Source: Gemmatimonadota bacterium (lineage in GTDB: Bacteria > Gemmatimonadota > Gemmatimonadetes > Longimicrobiales > Gaopeijiaceae). Taken from it: DNA of 41,720 nucleotides. Shown in pieces: positions 1 through 8,039 of the stretch. Below the pieces are notes generated by a model that was given only the letters and a program-made list of their open reading frames with translations, searched no databases and was not told the origin of the DNA. The stretch lies in contig SHZS01000010.1 in NCBI GenBank assembly GCA_009692105.1, forward strand, positions 1 to 41,720, read 5' to 3'. The number at the start of each line of letters is the position of its first letter. Positions within the stretch are counted from its first letter, which is position 1. A program made the position numbers and the translations under genes.

Positions 1-2
1 TC

Positions 3-170
3 CTGGAACCCGGGCTACACCTCCTCTTTCATCAGGATCGCCGGGTACGGCTCTCTGCGGACGCGGGATACCGGATCGCGTTCGGCGCCAGGGCAATCCC
101 CGAACTGGCCGGAAACCAATTCCGGGGCCCGGCACTCTCCCTTACCATTCAGGTGGTCCGTGACCCCTGA
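3..170 (+). CDS. C-terminal end of an outer-membrane beta-barrel-like protein (partial)
   Basis: The plus-strand frame entering from the left edge stays open for 55 codons and ends at a TGA at 168-170. The translation has the alternating polar/hydrophobic pattern of barrel strands, for example the stretch reading VRLSADAGYRIAFGARA and a final strand reading ALSLTIQVV before a short polar tail. The other two plus frames give proline/arginine-rich translations without this pattern, so this frame was chosen. The gene start lies outside the window, so the family cannot be named; a surface-exposed or small barrel protein is an inference from strand pattern only. It reads in the same direction as the nuclease gene that starts at 247. 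Confidence 0.5.
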   Translation: MEPGLHLLFHQDRRVRLSADAGYRIAFGARAIPELAGNQFRGPALSLTIQVVRDP

Positions 171-246
171 CGGCCGTTGACGAGCTATGCTGTGCAATAT
201 CCAAGCCAGTAGTGGGTTCCGGCCGTCTCGCCCCTGAGGATCGGGT

Positions 247-1506
247 ATGCGCTTTCTCCACATTGCGGACGTCCATCTGGACACGGCCTTCCGAGGCCGC
301 TCGGAGGCGCTGAGGCGGGAGCTCAGGGAGGCTTCCCGGGCAGCTCTGGGCCGGGCCGCGTCCGTGGCGATCGAACGTCGAGTCGACGCCCTCTTCATCG
401 CTGGAGACCTCTTCGACGGGGAGCACGTCTCGGTGCAGACGGAGCGGTTCCTGCACGCAACGCTCAACCGTCTCGGCGAGACCGGCATCGCGGTGGTCTA
501 CGCATCGGGAAACCACGACCCCTCGGGTCCGCCCCACCTGTTTCCGGGCACGGGGTGGCCGGACCACGTGCACTTCCTGGGCACTCCCGAGCCCAGACGG
601 ATAGCCATCCATCGCGGCGGCACGGTAGTGGGATACGTTACGGGCGCCGGGCATCCCTCGGCGCACACGAGCGACGATCTCTCCGCCGCCTTCCCTCGTC
701 CGGCAGGCGCGCTCCCGGAAGTTGCGATCCTGCATACTCAGGTCGGCGGAGCGAGGGGAGAGGAGGAGCATCATCGGTACGCCCCCTCCGACCTCGCCCT
801 GCTCCGAACGTCGGGATACGACTACTGGGCACTCGGCCATGTACATACCCGGCAGGCCCTGAACGACGACCCACCCGTGCACTATCCGGGCAACATCCAG
901 GGCCGTACCCCCCGTGAGACGGGCGCGAAGGGCGGGCTCCTGGTCGAGCTGTCCGCACGAGGGGGCGCGAAGGTCGAGTTCGTGGAGCTTGGCGGCGTCC
1001 GGTGGGAGACGGTGCGAACGGGCGGCCTCGACAAGGAGGCGTCGGCCTCCGGGGTCGCCCGGGCGATCGAGCGCGCGTGGGAGGGAGCGAGAGACGCGGA
1101 TCCTGGAGAGGCGCGCACCCGCTGGGTCCTGACCGCCGAGCTCGAGGGCCCCTGCCCTCTCTATCGAGAGCTGACTCGTAGCGAGACCGTCGAAGAGATC
1201 GGGGAGGCGGTCCTTTCGTCTCTGGGACTCCTGCATGTAGAGGTCCGAGTCGGAGCGGTTCGCCCGTCCCACCGGGTTGAGGACCACATCGGCCGCGAAG
1301 ACGTGCTCGGCGAGGCACTCCGCTGGGCCCGGGAGCTTGCGCGCTCTGGAGGTGCGCCTCCTTCGGAGCTCCTAGGGGTGACAGAACATGATCTCGCGGG
1401 CACGGCTTCCCAGCTCCATGGAGGGCTCGATCATTACCTGCGGGAGCTCCTCGACAGAGGAGACATCACGCTCCTCGAGACCCTTCTCGGCTCGGACGAT
1501 CCGTGA
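247..1506 (+). CDS. DNA repair metallophosphoesterase, SbcD/YhaO type
   Basis: This 419-residue protein is a calcineurin-like phosphoesterase of the SbcD/Mre11 group. Phosphoesterase motifs occur in the expected order: DVH near residue 8 (MRFLHIADVHLD), GDLFD near 57, GNHDP near 91, a histidine in the AILHTQVGG segment near 160, and GHVH near 200. These bind the two metal ions (usually Mn) used for 3'-5' exonuclease and endonuclease action on double-strand ends. About 200 residues of C-terminal cap follow. The ATG at 247 has a purine-rich AGGATCGGG just upstream. It is followed after 10 nt by a gene for an SMC-like ATPase, the usual partner, so the two probably form a nuclease-ATPase complex. 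The arrangement resembles Bacillus YhaO/YhaN more than classical SbcDC. Confidence 0.88.
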   Translation: MRFLHIADVHLDTAFRGRSEALRRELREASRAALGRAASVAIERRVDALFIAGDLFDGEHVSVQTERFLHATLNRLGETGIAVVYASGNHDPSGPPHLFPGTGWPDHVHFLGTPEPRRIAIHRGGTVVGYVTGAGHPSAHTSDDLSAAFPRPAGALPEVAILHTQVGGARGEEEHHRYAPSDLALLRTSGYDYWALGHVHTRQALNDDPPVHYPGNIQGRTPRETGAKGGLLVELSARGGAKVEFVELGGVRWETVRTGGLDKEASASGVARAIERAWEGARDADPGEARTRWVLTAELEGPCPLYRELTRSETVEEIGEAVLSSLGLLHVEVRVGAVRPSHRVEDHIGREDVLGEALRWARELARSGGAPPSELLGVTEHDLAGTASQLHGGLDHYLRELLDRGDITLLETLLGSDDP

Positions 1507-1516
1507 GGTTCAGGCC

Positions 1517-3748
1517 GTGAGGTTCACGCGGATCCAGATCGCCCGGTTCGGCCCCCTCTCCGGGGTCGATACGGGCGGGGATCGGTCCCTCCCCGGTCTG
1601 GTCGTCGTGCATGGCCCGAACGAGGCGGGCAAGTCGGCCTTCCATCGAGTGGTCTCCGCCCTCATCTACGGGCTCTATCCGGCAAGCCGGGACAAGAATC
1701 CCTTCACGCCGTGGAGCGGGGGAGACATCGAGATCCGGGGGAACGGGGTGCTGGCCTCGGGAGAGGAGTGGGCAATTCACCGGAGGCTCGCTGGCACCCC
1801 CCGCGGCGAGCTCGTCCGGGGAAGCGCGGTGGAAGAACTCGGAAACCGGACCCTCCCCTTCGCAGCGCACGTCGATCTGAAGCTCTACGAGGGGGTCTAC
1901 GGAGTCACGCTAGGTGACATGACGGGGCTGGCAGGGAGCGCGTGGGACGCAGTACGCGACCAGCTCGTGATCGGGATGGGAAGCCGCGATCTACGGGCCC
2001 CGCGCGCGGTGATCGCGGAGCTCAGGGCCACCGCCAACCGTCTCTGGCGCCCCAACGAGCGAGGGAGCTCACGCCACCGCGCTCTTCGCGACACCCTCCG
2101 CGAGCTCAGGGAGCGTAGGCAAGAAGCGGAAGCCGGAGACCGAGAGCTCCGGGACCTGACGAACGAGATCTCCCGCGTAGAGCGGCATCTCAAGACGCTC
2201 CGGGAGCGCAGGGCATCGGCGGCGGAAGGGCTGGAGCGGCTCCGCGAGTTGGTCCCGTTGCGGCGACGCGTCGACCGGCTGGACGAGCTGGAGCGGAGGG
2301 TCGGAGACCCGGAGAGTCTGCGGGGCCTTCCGCGCGACCTCATGGACCGGATCCCGGCCCTCACCCAGGCCGTTAGTAGATCGGGAGATCGCCTCCGCGA
2401 GGTAGAGACCGAAAGGGTAGGCGCTCTCGCCGCCGAGAAGCGGCGGATCGAGGATCTGCACCGTGAACTCCAGGCCCTCGAAGCCGGCAGGGCCCACCCG
2501 CCAACCGGAGTCAGGAAGTGGCCACTCCCCCTCTTGGTCGCGGGACTGATGGGACTCGTCGCCGCGTGGCTGCGAACGGACGTCCTCTTCCTCGCCGGAG
2601 CGCCCATCCTCTCCGCAATACTCAGGGCCGTCCCGATCGCGGCCATCGCGCTCGGGATTTGGGCAGCGGCTCAGGACCGCATGCGTCTCGCCGATGCGGC
2701 GGAGCGAGCGAGAAAATGGGAGGCCCGGGAACAGGTACTTCGGGATCGGGTCGCGGAGTCCGAAGCTAGCCGGTCCGTCTCGATGAGATCTCTCGAGGAG
2801 GCCTTCGCTCCACGCCTGACCGGGGCTCGGGAGCTCTACGAAGAAGATCACCGGAGGCTGGCCGAGATCGAGAGCGCCCTCCGTCGTGCAGGGGGAGGCT
2901 CGACCTCCGAGGGGCTCGAACGCGTCGAGGCGCGGCTCAAGGATCTCGAGCACCTCGAGCGCTTGCGCGAAGAGCTAGAGCGGGACGCCGGCAGTCTCCG
3001 GGAGCTGAAGGAACGCATCGACGCCGCCGAGCGGACGACCGAGGGATGGATGCGGGCCTCAGACCTGCTGGTCAGGGAACTCCCCCGCCTCGCGAAGCTC
3101 GACCGGGAGGTCGAAGAGACGGCTCGGCAGGAGACCCGCCTCCGGGAGAGGATCGAGCAGGCCTCGCGGGAGGAGACCGTGGATCTGGTGGAGGGCCGGA
3201 TCCTGGATGTGGAAGAACGGATGTCCGAAGTGGAGAAGGAACGGGACCGGAGCTTCGTGTTGGCTCGACTCCTCGAGTGGGCCGAGGACCGGTTCCGCTC
3301 CCAGCACCAACCCGATCTGCTCCTCCGCGCAGCGGGATACCTCTCTTCCATCACCGCCGGACGGTACGGGTCGATCCTGGCGGGTGTCGGGGACGGCCAG
3401 CGCGACCTGAGTCTCGAGGCGGGCCATCTTCCGCATCCGACTCCGGTTGCCGATCCTCTCTCGACCGGCCTGCGTGAACAGGTATACCTCGCGTTCCGGC
3501 TTGCCATCGTGGATCACCTGGACCAGGGCCGGGAGCCGCTCCCACTCCTTCTCGATGAAGTGCTCGTGAACTGGGATCCCGAGCGGCGCTCGCGGGCACT
3601 CCGCCTGCTCGTGGAGGTCTCCCGCACTCGTCAGGTCTTCGTCTTCACCTGCGATCCACACATCGCTGCGGAGGTTGCCGCGATCGGTGGACGCGAGATC
3701 CCCCTCCCGTCGCCGGACGGCTCGAAGTGGGTGGGGCCCGGAGGATGA
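1517..3748 (+). CDS. SMC/SbcC-like AAA ATPase, YhaN type, with central membrane segments
   Basis: From the GTG at 1517 this encodes 743 residues; the frame stays open further upstream, but that part overlaps the nuclease gene and does not look like protein, whereas VRFTRIQIARFGPLSG is the typical first strand of the family. Walker A is GPNEAGKS at residues 33-40. Long charged coiled-coil segments follow to about 330 and again from about 400 to 610. The ABC signature region (LSTGLREQVYLAFRLA) is near 645 and Walker B (LPLLLDEVLVNWD) near 675, with an H-loop-like FTCDPH near 710. Between the coils, at about 334-395, two hydrophobic stretches replace the CxxC zinc hook of Rad50/SbcC. Membrane tethering of the coil apex is therefore likely. 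It probably drives the nuclease encoded directly upstream in DNA-end processing. Confidence 0.85.
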   Translation: MRFTRIQIARFGPLSGVDTGGDRSLPGLVVVHGPNEAGKSAFHRVVSALIYGLYPASRDKNPFTPWSGGDIEIRGNGVLASGEEWAIHRRLAGTPRGELVRGSAVEELGNRTLPFAAHVDLKLYEGVYGVTLGDMTGLAGSAWDAVRDQLVIGMGSRDLRAPRAVIAELRATANRLWRPNERGSSRHRALRDTLRELRERRQEAEAGDRELRDLTNEISRVERHLKTLRERRASAAEGLERLRELVPLRRRVDRLDELERRVGDPESLRGLPRDLMDRIPALTQAVSRSGDRLREVETERVGALAAEKRRIEDLHRELQALEAGRAHPPTGVRKWPLPLLVAGLMGLVAAWLRTDVLFLAGAPILSAILRAVPIAAIALGIWAAAQDRMRLADAAERARKWEAREQVLRDRVAESEASRSVSMRSLEEAFAPRLTGARELYEEDHRRLAEIESALRRAGGGSTSEGLERVEARLKDLEHLERLREELERDAGSLRELKERIDAAERTTEGWMRASDLLVRELPRLAKLDREVEETARQETRLRERIEQASREETVDLVEGRILDVEERMSEVEKERDRSFVLARLLEWAEDRFRSQHQPDLLLRAAGYLSSITAGRYGSILAGVGDGQRDLSLEAGHLPHPTPVADPLSTGLREQVYLAFRLAIVDHLDQGREPLPLLLDEVLVNWDPERRSRALRLLVEVSRTRQVFVFTCDPHIAAEVAAIGGREIPLPSPDGSKWVGPGG

Positions 3749-3850
3749 TCGGGGCGACCCATGGGCGAGTGGCCGAGGCCCCCGGGGGATTGCCCCCGAC
3801 GGAGCCTCGCCTCGCGGCGAAAATTCGATAGCTTTCTGGCGGCGCCGAAC

Positions 3851-3866
3851 CTCCCCCGCGGGGGAG
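3851..3866. repeat. 16-bp perfect GC palindrome in the sucA leader
   Basis: CTCCCCCGCGGGGGAG is its own reverse complement and lies 45 bp before the proposed sucA start. A looser inverted repeat (CGAGGC at 3774-3779 with GCCTCG at 3804-3809) lies just upstream. No T-run follows either, so they are not intrinsic terminators on their own; an mRNA leader structure between the ATPase gene and sucA is possible. Confidence 0.35.
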
Positions 3867-3910
3867 CCCCGCGAACCGCAGAGGAGAGGAGGCCTCTCAA
3901 GGCCGCCGCG

Positions 3911-6745
3911 ATGTCGATTTCCAGCTTATTCGACGGATACAATGCAGGGTACGCGCAGGAGCTGTACGAAAAGTACGTACGCAATCCCGAGTCCGTCCCA
4001 CCGCAGTGGCAGACGATCTTCTCCCGGAGCCTCGAAGAGCTCCAAGCCGCCGGTCTCCTCATCCCGGATGCCCTCCTCCTAAACGGGGGCATGCCTCGCC
4101 GAGCCCCGGTAGCGGCCACGGCGGAGCGTCGACTCCTCCCACGGATCGCCAGGGCCACCTCCCTGATCCAGGCGTTCCGAGATCACGGGCACCAGATGGC
4201 CCGGATCGATCCCCTCGGGTCGGAGCCTCCTGGCCACCCCCAGCTGGACCCTGCCTTCTTCGGGACCTCGTTGGGAGATCTCGCTGCCATCCCTACCTCT
4301 CTCGTTCTCGAGGGAAGTGGGGATCAGCCGCTCTCCGAGACGCTACAGCGGCTGAGGGGGATCTACTGTGGGTCGGTCGGATACCAGTTCGAGCATCTCG
4401 AGGACCCTGAGAAGGTCCGGTGGCTGTGGGCCGAAGTCGAGTCGGGACGCCACGCGCAGCCGATGAGGAATGCGGAAAAGCTCCGCCTCCTGGAGCGACT
4501 TTCCCAGGTCGAGGGGCTGGAGCACTTCCTTCAACGGGCCTACCTCGGACAGAAGCGCTTCTCGATCGAGGGAACGGACATGCTCGTTCCCATGCTCGAT
4601 CTGGCCATCGAGGGAGCGGCTGCCACCGGCGGGAAAGAGGTCGTGCTCGCGATGGCGCATCGGGGACGACTGAATGTCCTCACGCACATCGTGGGAGTCG
4701 AGAGCGCCTCTCTTCTTCGGGAGTTCGAGGGCACGGCGCAGGAAGGTGGAGGGCCGACCATTGGAATGCCTAGTACCGGAGACGTGAAGTACCACCACGG
4801 GGCGCAGGGCGAGTACGGGCTCCGGAACGGCTCGCGCATCCGGGTCACCCTGGCGCCGAACCCGAGTCATCTCGAGTTCGTGAACCCCGTGGTCGCGGGA
4901 ATGGCGCGCGCCCTCCAGTTCTCAGGCCCGGGCAAAGTCAACCGGCGGGACGAAGCATCCGTGGTGCCGCTTCTCATCCACGGAGACGCCGCCTTCGCAG
5001 CGGAGGGCGTGGTGGCCGAGTCGCTGAACCTGGCGAGGCTCGAGGGCTTCGCCGTGGGCGGCACTGTGCACCTCATCGTGAACAACCAGGTGGGGTTCAC
5101 GACAGATCCTTCGGACGGTCGCTCTACACGGTACGCATCCGACCTCGCGAAGGGATACGACATTCCGGCTCTGCATGTGAACGCGGACGATCCAGAAGCG
5201 TGCCTTTCGGCAGTGCGTCTGGCCATGGCCTATCGGGCCAAGTTTCGCGACGACGTCCTGATCGACCTCGTGGGATATCGCCGCTATGGGCACAACGAGG
5301 GGGATGAGCCGTCCTACACCCAGCCTCTGCTCTATCGGAAGATCGAGGGCCATCCCACGGTTCGCGCCCGGTGGGCGGACCGGCTGGTGTCGGAACGGAT
5401 CGTCACGGAGGACGAGGCTCGACGGAGGCAGGATGCGGTCGCCGACACCCTCCGCAGGGCGCAGGAGCAGGTTCAACAAGAACAGGTTCAGAAGGACGTC
5501 CCGGAGAACGGAGATGCTGGGCCGGCTCCGGCCCCGACGCCGCCCGTTGTAAGCGACCTCCGGGAGCCTGAGCTGTCGTCCGTCACCACGTCCGTTCCCC
5601 TCGACGTCCTTTTCCAAGTCAACAGAGAATCCCTCTCGATTCCGGATGGGTTCTCGGTCCACCCGAAGCTCAAGCGCCAGCTCGACCGCCGAAGGGCAGA
5701 CTTCGGGCCGGAGACGCGGCTCGACTGGGCACACGCGGAGACTCTCGCGCTGGGCTCGCTCCTCCTCGACGGGATTCCGGTCCGCCTCACGGGGCAGGAC
5801 ACGCAGCGCGGCACCTTCTCGCAGCGGCACCTCGTGCTCCACGACATCGAGACCGGGGCTCGGGTCATGCCGCTCGCCTCGGTAGGCCGCGCGCGCCTCG
5901 AGGTCTACAACTCACCCCTGTCGGAGACGGCGGTCCTTGCCTTCGAGTACGGCTACTCCGTGGCCGCCGAGGAGGACTTCGTTCTCTGGGAAGCCCAATT
6001 CGGCGACTTCGTGAACGTGGCCCAGGTCGTCGTGGACCAGTTCATCGCCTCCGGACGCACGAAGTGGGGGCAGCAATCGCGGCTGACCCTCCTCCTTCCC
6101 CACGGATCCGAAGGGCAGGGACCCGAGCACTCGTCCGCTCGACTCGAGCGCTTCCTCCAGATCGCTGCGGAGGACAACATTCGCGTCGCATATCCGTCCA
6201 CCCCGGCACAGTACTTCCACCTGCTCAGGCGGCAGGCCCACTCTACTCCCCCGCGTCCGCTGATCGTGATGACTCCGAAGAGCCTCCTCCGGCTCCCCGA
6301 GGCGAGCTCATCTGCGAGGGAGCTGGCGGATGGAGTATTCCACCCGGTTATTGCCGACCACACCCACCCAGGCGAGACCGAGGAGGTCACGCGCCTGGTC
6401 TTCTGTTCCGGCAAGGTGTTCTACGACCTCGTCGCGGCGCAGGGACGGGAGGCCCTCGAGCACGTCTCCGTCGGTCGGATCGAGCAGCTCTATCCGTTCC
6501 CGATGGCCGAGGTGGCCGAGCTCGTGAATCGGCATCCCGGCACCAAGGAGTTGATCTGGGTCCAGGAGGAGCCGCGGAACATGGGTGCCCTCGCCTACAT
6601 CGGTCCGCTCCTGCGGAGCGTGGTCTCGAGGGAGATCCCGCTCCGCCATGTGGCCCGCCCGGAGCGGGCGAGCCCTGCCGAGGGGCGGTCGCGGAGCTAC
6701 CGGATCTCGCAGGAGAGGATCGTCCGGGAAGGGCTCGGGCTCTAG
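3911..6745 (+). CDS. sucA: 2-oxoglutarate dehydrogenase E1 component
   Basis: This thiamine diphosphate enzyme decarboxylates 2-oxoglutarate in the TCA cycle and passes the succinyl group to the E2 lipoyl domain. The 944-residue length from ATG 3911 matches the SucA family (about 930-950). That start gives the usual N-terminal E2-binding segment (YEKYVRNPESVPPQW), and a purine-rich tract at 3881-3892 lies upstream. Family signatures include AHRGRLNVL near residue 255, the ThDP/Mg motif GDAAFAAEG followed by NNQVGFTT, and the second-domain EYGYSVAAEEDFVLWEAQFGDF. No E2 (sucB) or E3 (lpd) gene is beside it, so the complex is encoded in pieces. Its TAG stop at 6743-6745 forms part of the CTAG that borders the inverted-repeat element. 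Confidence 0.95.
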   Translation: MSISSLFDGYNAGYAQELYEKYVRNPESVPPQWQTIFSRSLEELQAAGLLIPDALLLNGGMPRRAPVAATAERRLLPRIARATSLIQAFRDHGHQMARIDPLGSEPPGHPQLDPAFFGTSLGDLAAIPTSLVLEGSGDQPLSETLQRLRGIYCGSVGYQFEHLEDPEKVRWLWAEVESGRHAQPMRNAEKLRLLERLSQVEGLEHFLQRAYLGQKRFSIEGTDMLVPMLDLAIEGAAATGGKEVVLAMAHRGRLNVLTHIVGVESASLLREFEGTAQEGGGPTIGMPSTGDVKYHHGAQGEYGLRNGSRIRVTLAPNPSHLEFVNPVVAGMARALQFSGPGKVNRRDEASVVPLLIHGDAAFAAEGVVAESLNLARLEGFAVGGTVHLIVNNQVGFTTDPSDGRSTRYASDLAKGYDIPALHVNADDPEACLSAVRLAMAYRAKFRDDVLIDLVGYRRYGHNEGDEPSYTQPLLYRKIEGHPTVRARWADRLVSERIVTEDEARRRQDAVADTLRRAQEQVQQEQVQKDVPENGDAGPAPAPTPPVVSDLREPELSSVTTSVPLDVLFQVNRESLSIPDGFSVHPKLKRQLDRRRADFGPETRLDWAHAETLALGSLLLDGIPVRLTGQDTQRGTFSQRHLVLHDIETGARVMPLASVGRARLEVYNSPLSETAVLAFEYGYSVAAEEDFVLWEAQFGDFVNVAQVVVDQFIASGRTKWGQQSRLTLLLPHGSEGQGPEHSSARLERFLQIAAEDNIRVAYPSTPAQYFHLLRRQAHSTPPRPLIVMTPKSLLRLPEASSSARELADGVFHPVIADHTHPGETEEVTRLVFCSGKVFYDLVAAQGREALEHVSVGRIEQLYPFPMAEVAELVNRHPGTKELIWVQEEPRNMGALAYIGPLLRSVVSREIPLRHVARPERASPAEGRSRSYRISQERIVREGLGL

Positions 6746-6775
6746 CAGGTCGCTGAAGGAGTACGGGGGGGCGCG
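6742..6775 (+). repeat. left terminal inverted repeat
   Basis: This 34-bp arm begins at CTAG, whose last three bases are the sucA stop, and ends in a G-rich run followed by GCGCG. It pairs with 7062-7095 with one mismatch. Confidence 0.85.
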
Positions 6776-6918
6776 CGCAGGGGGTTACCTCGGGCACTCC
6801 GCGCCCTCGGTGAACTCGCCAAGTGCGGGCCAAGTCAGGGGAGCGTGCGGGTCGCTCGGTTGCGAGTCTCAGACGAGGAAGGACGACGAGGGCGATGCTG
6901 AAGCATCGGGGAGGAGTC

Positions 6919-7095
6919 ATGACGACGTATCAGCCCATAACCCCCCTGCGCCCGGAGGGTTACGGCGGCACGGGGCCATCTCCGGCGTTGGCGCTCCTCG
7001 ACGTAACGCAGGGCTATGCCGTCGTCGCGCCGCCTGGGAGCTGGCCCCGTGGCGCTCGTAACGCGCCCCCCCGTATTCCTTCAGCGACCTGCTAG
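6919..7095 (+). CDS. small open frame inside the inverted-repeat element (58 codons), uncertain
   Basis: An ATG at 6919 is preceded at about 5 nt by GGGGAGGAG, one of the better Shine-Dalgarno matches in the window. The frame runs 58 codons and stops at the TAG of the right-hand CTAG. The translation begins MTTYQPITPLRPEGYGG, is proline- and glycine-rich, and contains LALLDVTQGYAVVAPP. I recognise no family. Because the last 11 codons are the inverted repeat itself, it may simply be chance coding in an element end. It is listed because the ribosome site and exact termination are notable. Confidence 0.2.
   Translation: MTTYQPITPLRPEGYGGTGPSPALALLDVTQGYAVVAPPGSWPRGARNAPPRIPSATC
7062..7095 (-). 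repeat. right terminal inverted repeat
   Basis: The reverse complement of the 6742-6775 arm with one mismatch; it ends GACCTGCTAG at 7086-7095. The following exonuclease gene starts 25 bp beyond it, so its promoter or leader must lie inside or at the edge of the element. Confidence 0.85.
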
Positions 7096-7119
7096 GCTCC
7101 GGCCACCGCTGCGTTCGCA

Positions 7120-7926
7120 ATGGCCCACCCACTCCCGTTCCCGATCCCGCTCGACCGGCCGCTCGCCCTCCTCGACATGGAGACGACGGGCCTCCGGGTC
7201 GGTGTGGATCGAATCGTCGAGCTGGCTATCATCCGGCTGGCGCCGAACGGGGACGTATCCGAGCGAATAAGGCGCTTCAACCCTGAGATGCCCATCCCTC
7301 CGGAGGCGAGCCGCATCCATGGAATCACGGATACCGACGTCGCGGAGGAGTCTCCCTTCGCGGTGCGCGCGAGGAGCCTGGCCCAGTTCCTGGATCGCTG
7401 TGACCTGGGAGGGTTCAACCTCCGGCGCTTCGACCTCCCCGTCTTGCTCGCCGAGTTCCGCAGGGCCGGAGTCCCGTTCGACGTTCGAGGACGCAGGCTC
7501 GTGGACGTGCAGACGATCTTCCATCGCGAAGAGCCCCGGGACCTCGGGGCCGCCGTGCGCTTCTATCTGAGCCGCGAGCTCGAGGACGCCCACTCTGCTC
7601 TCGCGGACATTCGGGCCACGGCGGCGGTCCTCTCCGCGCAGTTGGAGCATTATCCCGAGCTTCCCCGCGACCTTGCGGGCCTCCACGCCTACTGCGACGA
7701 AGTGCGCCCCTTCGAGACTGAGCTGGACCGCTGGTTCGTGAACACCGAGGAGCACGGGCTCGTCTTCCGCCGCGGAAAGCAGAGGGACCGGCCCCTCTCC
7801 GAGGTTGCTGTGACCAACCCCGACTACCTCCAATGGATGGTGGCGACCGACGACATGGACGGCGAGGTGAAGGACGCGGTGCGGCGTGCCCTGGAAGGGA
7901 CCATACCCAATGGACCGCTCCCCTAG
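7120..7926 (+). CDS. DEDDh 3'-5' exonuclease (DnaQ/epsilon-like)
   Basis: The 268-residue protein starts with an exonuclease fold of the DnaQ family. The acidic motifs are visible: DMETTGL (Exo I, D and E) near residue 19, GFNLRRFDLPVL (Exo II) near 107, and AHSALADIRAT (Exo III, His and Asp) near 160-165, which assigns the DEDDh subclass. The C-terminal 70 residues contain NPDYLQWMVATDDM, a segment seen in exonucleases of this group that are not the replicative epsilon subunit. It is likely a proofreading or repair exonuclease acting on single-stranded 3' ends. It converges with pabC. The start is 25 bp from the inverted-repeat element, so expression may depend on that element. Confidence 0.85.
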   Translation: MAHPLPFPIPLDRPLALLDMETTGLRVGVDRIVELAIIRLAPNGDVSERIRRFNPEMPIPPEASRIHGITDTDVAEESPFAVRARSLAQFLDRCDLGGFNLRRFDLPVLLAEFRRAGVPFDVRGRRLVDVQTIFHREEPRDLGAAVRFYLSRELEDAHSALADIRATAAVLSAQLEHYPELPRDLAGLHAYCDEVRPFETELDRWFVNTEEHGLVFRRGKQRDRPLSEVAVTNPDYLQWMVATDDMDGEVKDAVRRALEGTIPNGPLP

Positions 7927-8039
7927 GATTTCGTGGAACGCGGCATCTTCGGTGAGTCACCCCGGAGGAAGGCGCTCCCCGCTCCGGAGCGCGTCGAGCC
8001 CGAGTTGCAGGGCCAGCGCTCGATCCACGGCCGCCATGT

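Larger units (their letters stand above)
6742..7095. mobile_element. MITE-like element: 34-bp terminal inverted repeats with CTAG at both ends
   Basis: The left arm at 6742-6775 (starting CTAGCAGGTCGCTGAAGGAG) and the reverse complement of 7062-7095 match at 33 of 34 positions; the single mismatch is G/A at position 20. Both outer ends are CTAG, which could be a 4-bp target duplication, leaving 30-bp repeats. About 286 bp lie between the arms. No transposase is encoded, so this looks like a non-autonomous element. It sits exactly at the sucA stop codon, so insertion at CTAG preserved the stop. Inside are a hairpin (CGATGCT/AGCATCG, 6892-6907) and a short open frame ending in the right-hand CTAG. 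A related single end occurs at 11029-11058. I cannot assign the transposase family; enzymes that choose YTAR/CTAG targets are a plausible source. Confidence 0.75.

Noticed and set aside
1388-1516. An upstream extension of the SMC-like ATPase frame from 1388
   Set aside because: It overlaps the nuclease gene and encodes a serine-rich stretch unlike the family's N-terminus; GTG 1517 fits.
7957-8037. A 26-residue frame after pabC (MAAVDRALALQLGLDALRSG)
   Set aside because: It reads plausibly but is too short, has no ribosome site and lies between convergent gene ends; not supportable alone.
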